Positions 23,507 through 23,718 of a DNA stretch of 23,718 nucleotides are shown here, piece after piece (positions within the stretch are counted from its first letter, which is position 1; the number at the start of each line of letters is the position of its first letter). A program made the position numbers and the translations under genes. This stretch comes from Nitrospirota bacterium (lineage in GTDB: Bacteria > Nitrospirota > Nitrospiria > Nitrospirales > UBA8639): the NCBI GenBank assembly GCA_003228495.1, contig QIDY01000054.1, forward strand, positions 1 to 23,718, read 5' to 3'. The notes beneath the pieces were generated by a model that saw only the letters and a program-made list of their open reading frames with translations, did not search any database and was not told where the DNA came from.

Positions 23507-23718
23507 ATGGCCGATACAAGCTGGAAACCCAAACGTGTATCTGGTGGATCTGCCGATTCCACCATGTCGGCCTTCAAGGTTGAATTGTCCATTCAATGTG
23601 CCGAAACCAAGAAGGCGCTAGAGGAGATTATTGCAGGGAACGAAATATTTCGAGTCAAGGACCATAAGGATACCACTTCTCCGTCGCTTCTCATTTTAGA
23701 ATTACAGGAAAATCCTGA
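23507..23718 (+). CDS. cpaE: 5' end of CpaE/TadZ pilus localisation ATPase (partial)
   Basis: Seventy codons are visible before the window ends. ATG 23507 follows an excellent ribosome site, GGAGGAGGGA (23491-23500), inside the end of the previous gene, with one base between stop and start. The visible part has a hydrophilic front, then FKVELSIQCAETKKALEEII and SLLILELQENP. This fits the atypical receiver-like domain at the start of CpaE/TadZ, where a strand ending in LLxLEL replaces the phospho-acceptor Asp region. The MinD-like ATPase domain would lie beyond the edge. Identification rests on position after the secretin and lipoprotein plus this fold pattern. Confidence 0.7.
   Translation, partial: MADTSWKPKRVSGGSADSTMSAFKVELSIQCAETKKALEEIIAGNEIFRVKDHKDTTSPSLLILELQENP

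Overview
The window reads like a Gram-negative bacterium of moderate GC: there are several lipoproteins with lipoboxes, a Pal/CpoB pair, an outer-membrane secretin and a peptidoglycan-recycling kinase pair. The style of the Pal protein (GHCDDRGT, and a cysteine pair before NRRAH), the small Tad lipoprotein and the c-di-GMP riboswitch class suggest Nitrospirota or a deltaproteobacterium-like lineage. I cannot fix the taxon from this sequence alone.

Layout. Bases 1-273 are the tail of an unrecognised gene. Bases 274-1081 are mostly non-coding, with one possible small minus-strand gene. Next come amgK and murU (1082-2948, MurNAc recycling) and a PAS/GAF/PAS/GGDEF diguanylate cyclase (3046-4986). 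After a 466-base gap, pal (5453-6175) and a long cpoB/ybgF-like lipoprotein gene (6318-7757) form a cell-envelope pair. A mixed block of membrane and glycan genes follows: a histidine-rich multi-pass protein (minus), a membrane-anchored spermidine synthase-like fusion (minus), a GT-C-like membrane protein (plus) and a GT2 glycosyltransferase with two membrane segments (minus).

The third region (about 16.0 kb to the end) is a Tad/Flp pilus locus, entirely on the plus strand. It opens with a GEMM-type c-di-GMP riboswitch (about 16288-16403) and a candidate terminator. Then come flp1, a strong 18-bp hairpin terminator/attenuator, flp2, a von Willebrand factor A-containing TadG-like protein, two TadE-like pseudopilins, a CpaA/TadV prepilin peptidase, CpaB, the CpaC secretin, a small lipoprotein in the CpaD position, and the start of CpaE/TadZ. 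The Tad ATPase and platform genes would be expected just beyond the right edge.

How they fit together. The most interesting idea is c-di-GMP control of the Flp pilus through an RNA sensor in the major-pilin leader, with an internal attenuator setting the ratio of pilin to machinery. A diguanylate cyclase with both catalytic and inhibitory motifs lies about 11 kb upstream. Other points of interest are a probable leaderless promoter for amgK next to a perfect 12-bp tandem repeat, and an uncharacterised His-rich membrane protein. Everything here is from reading the sequence; no search or folding program was run.
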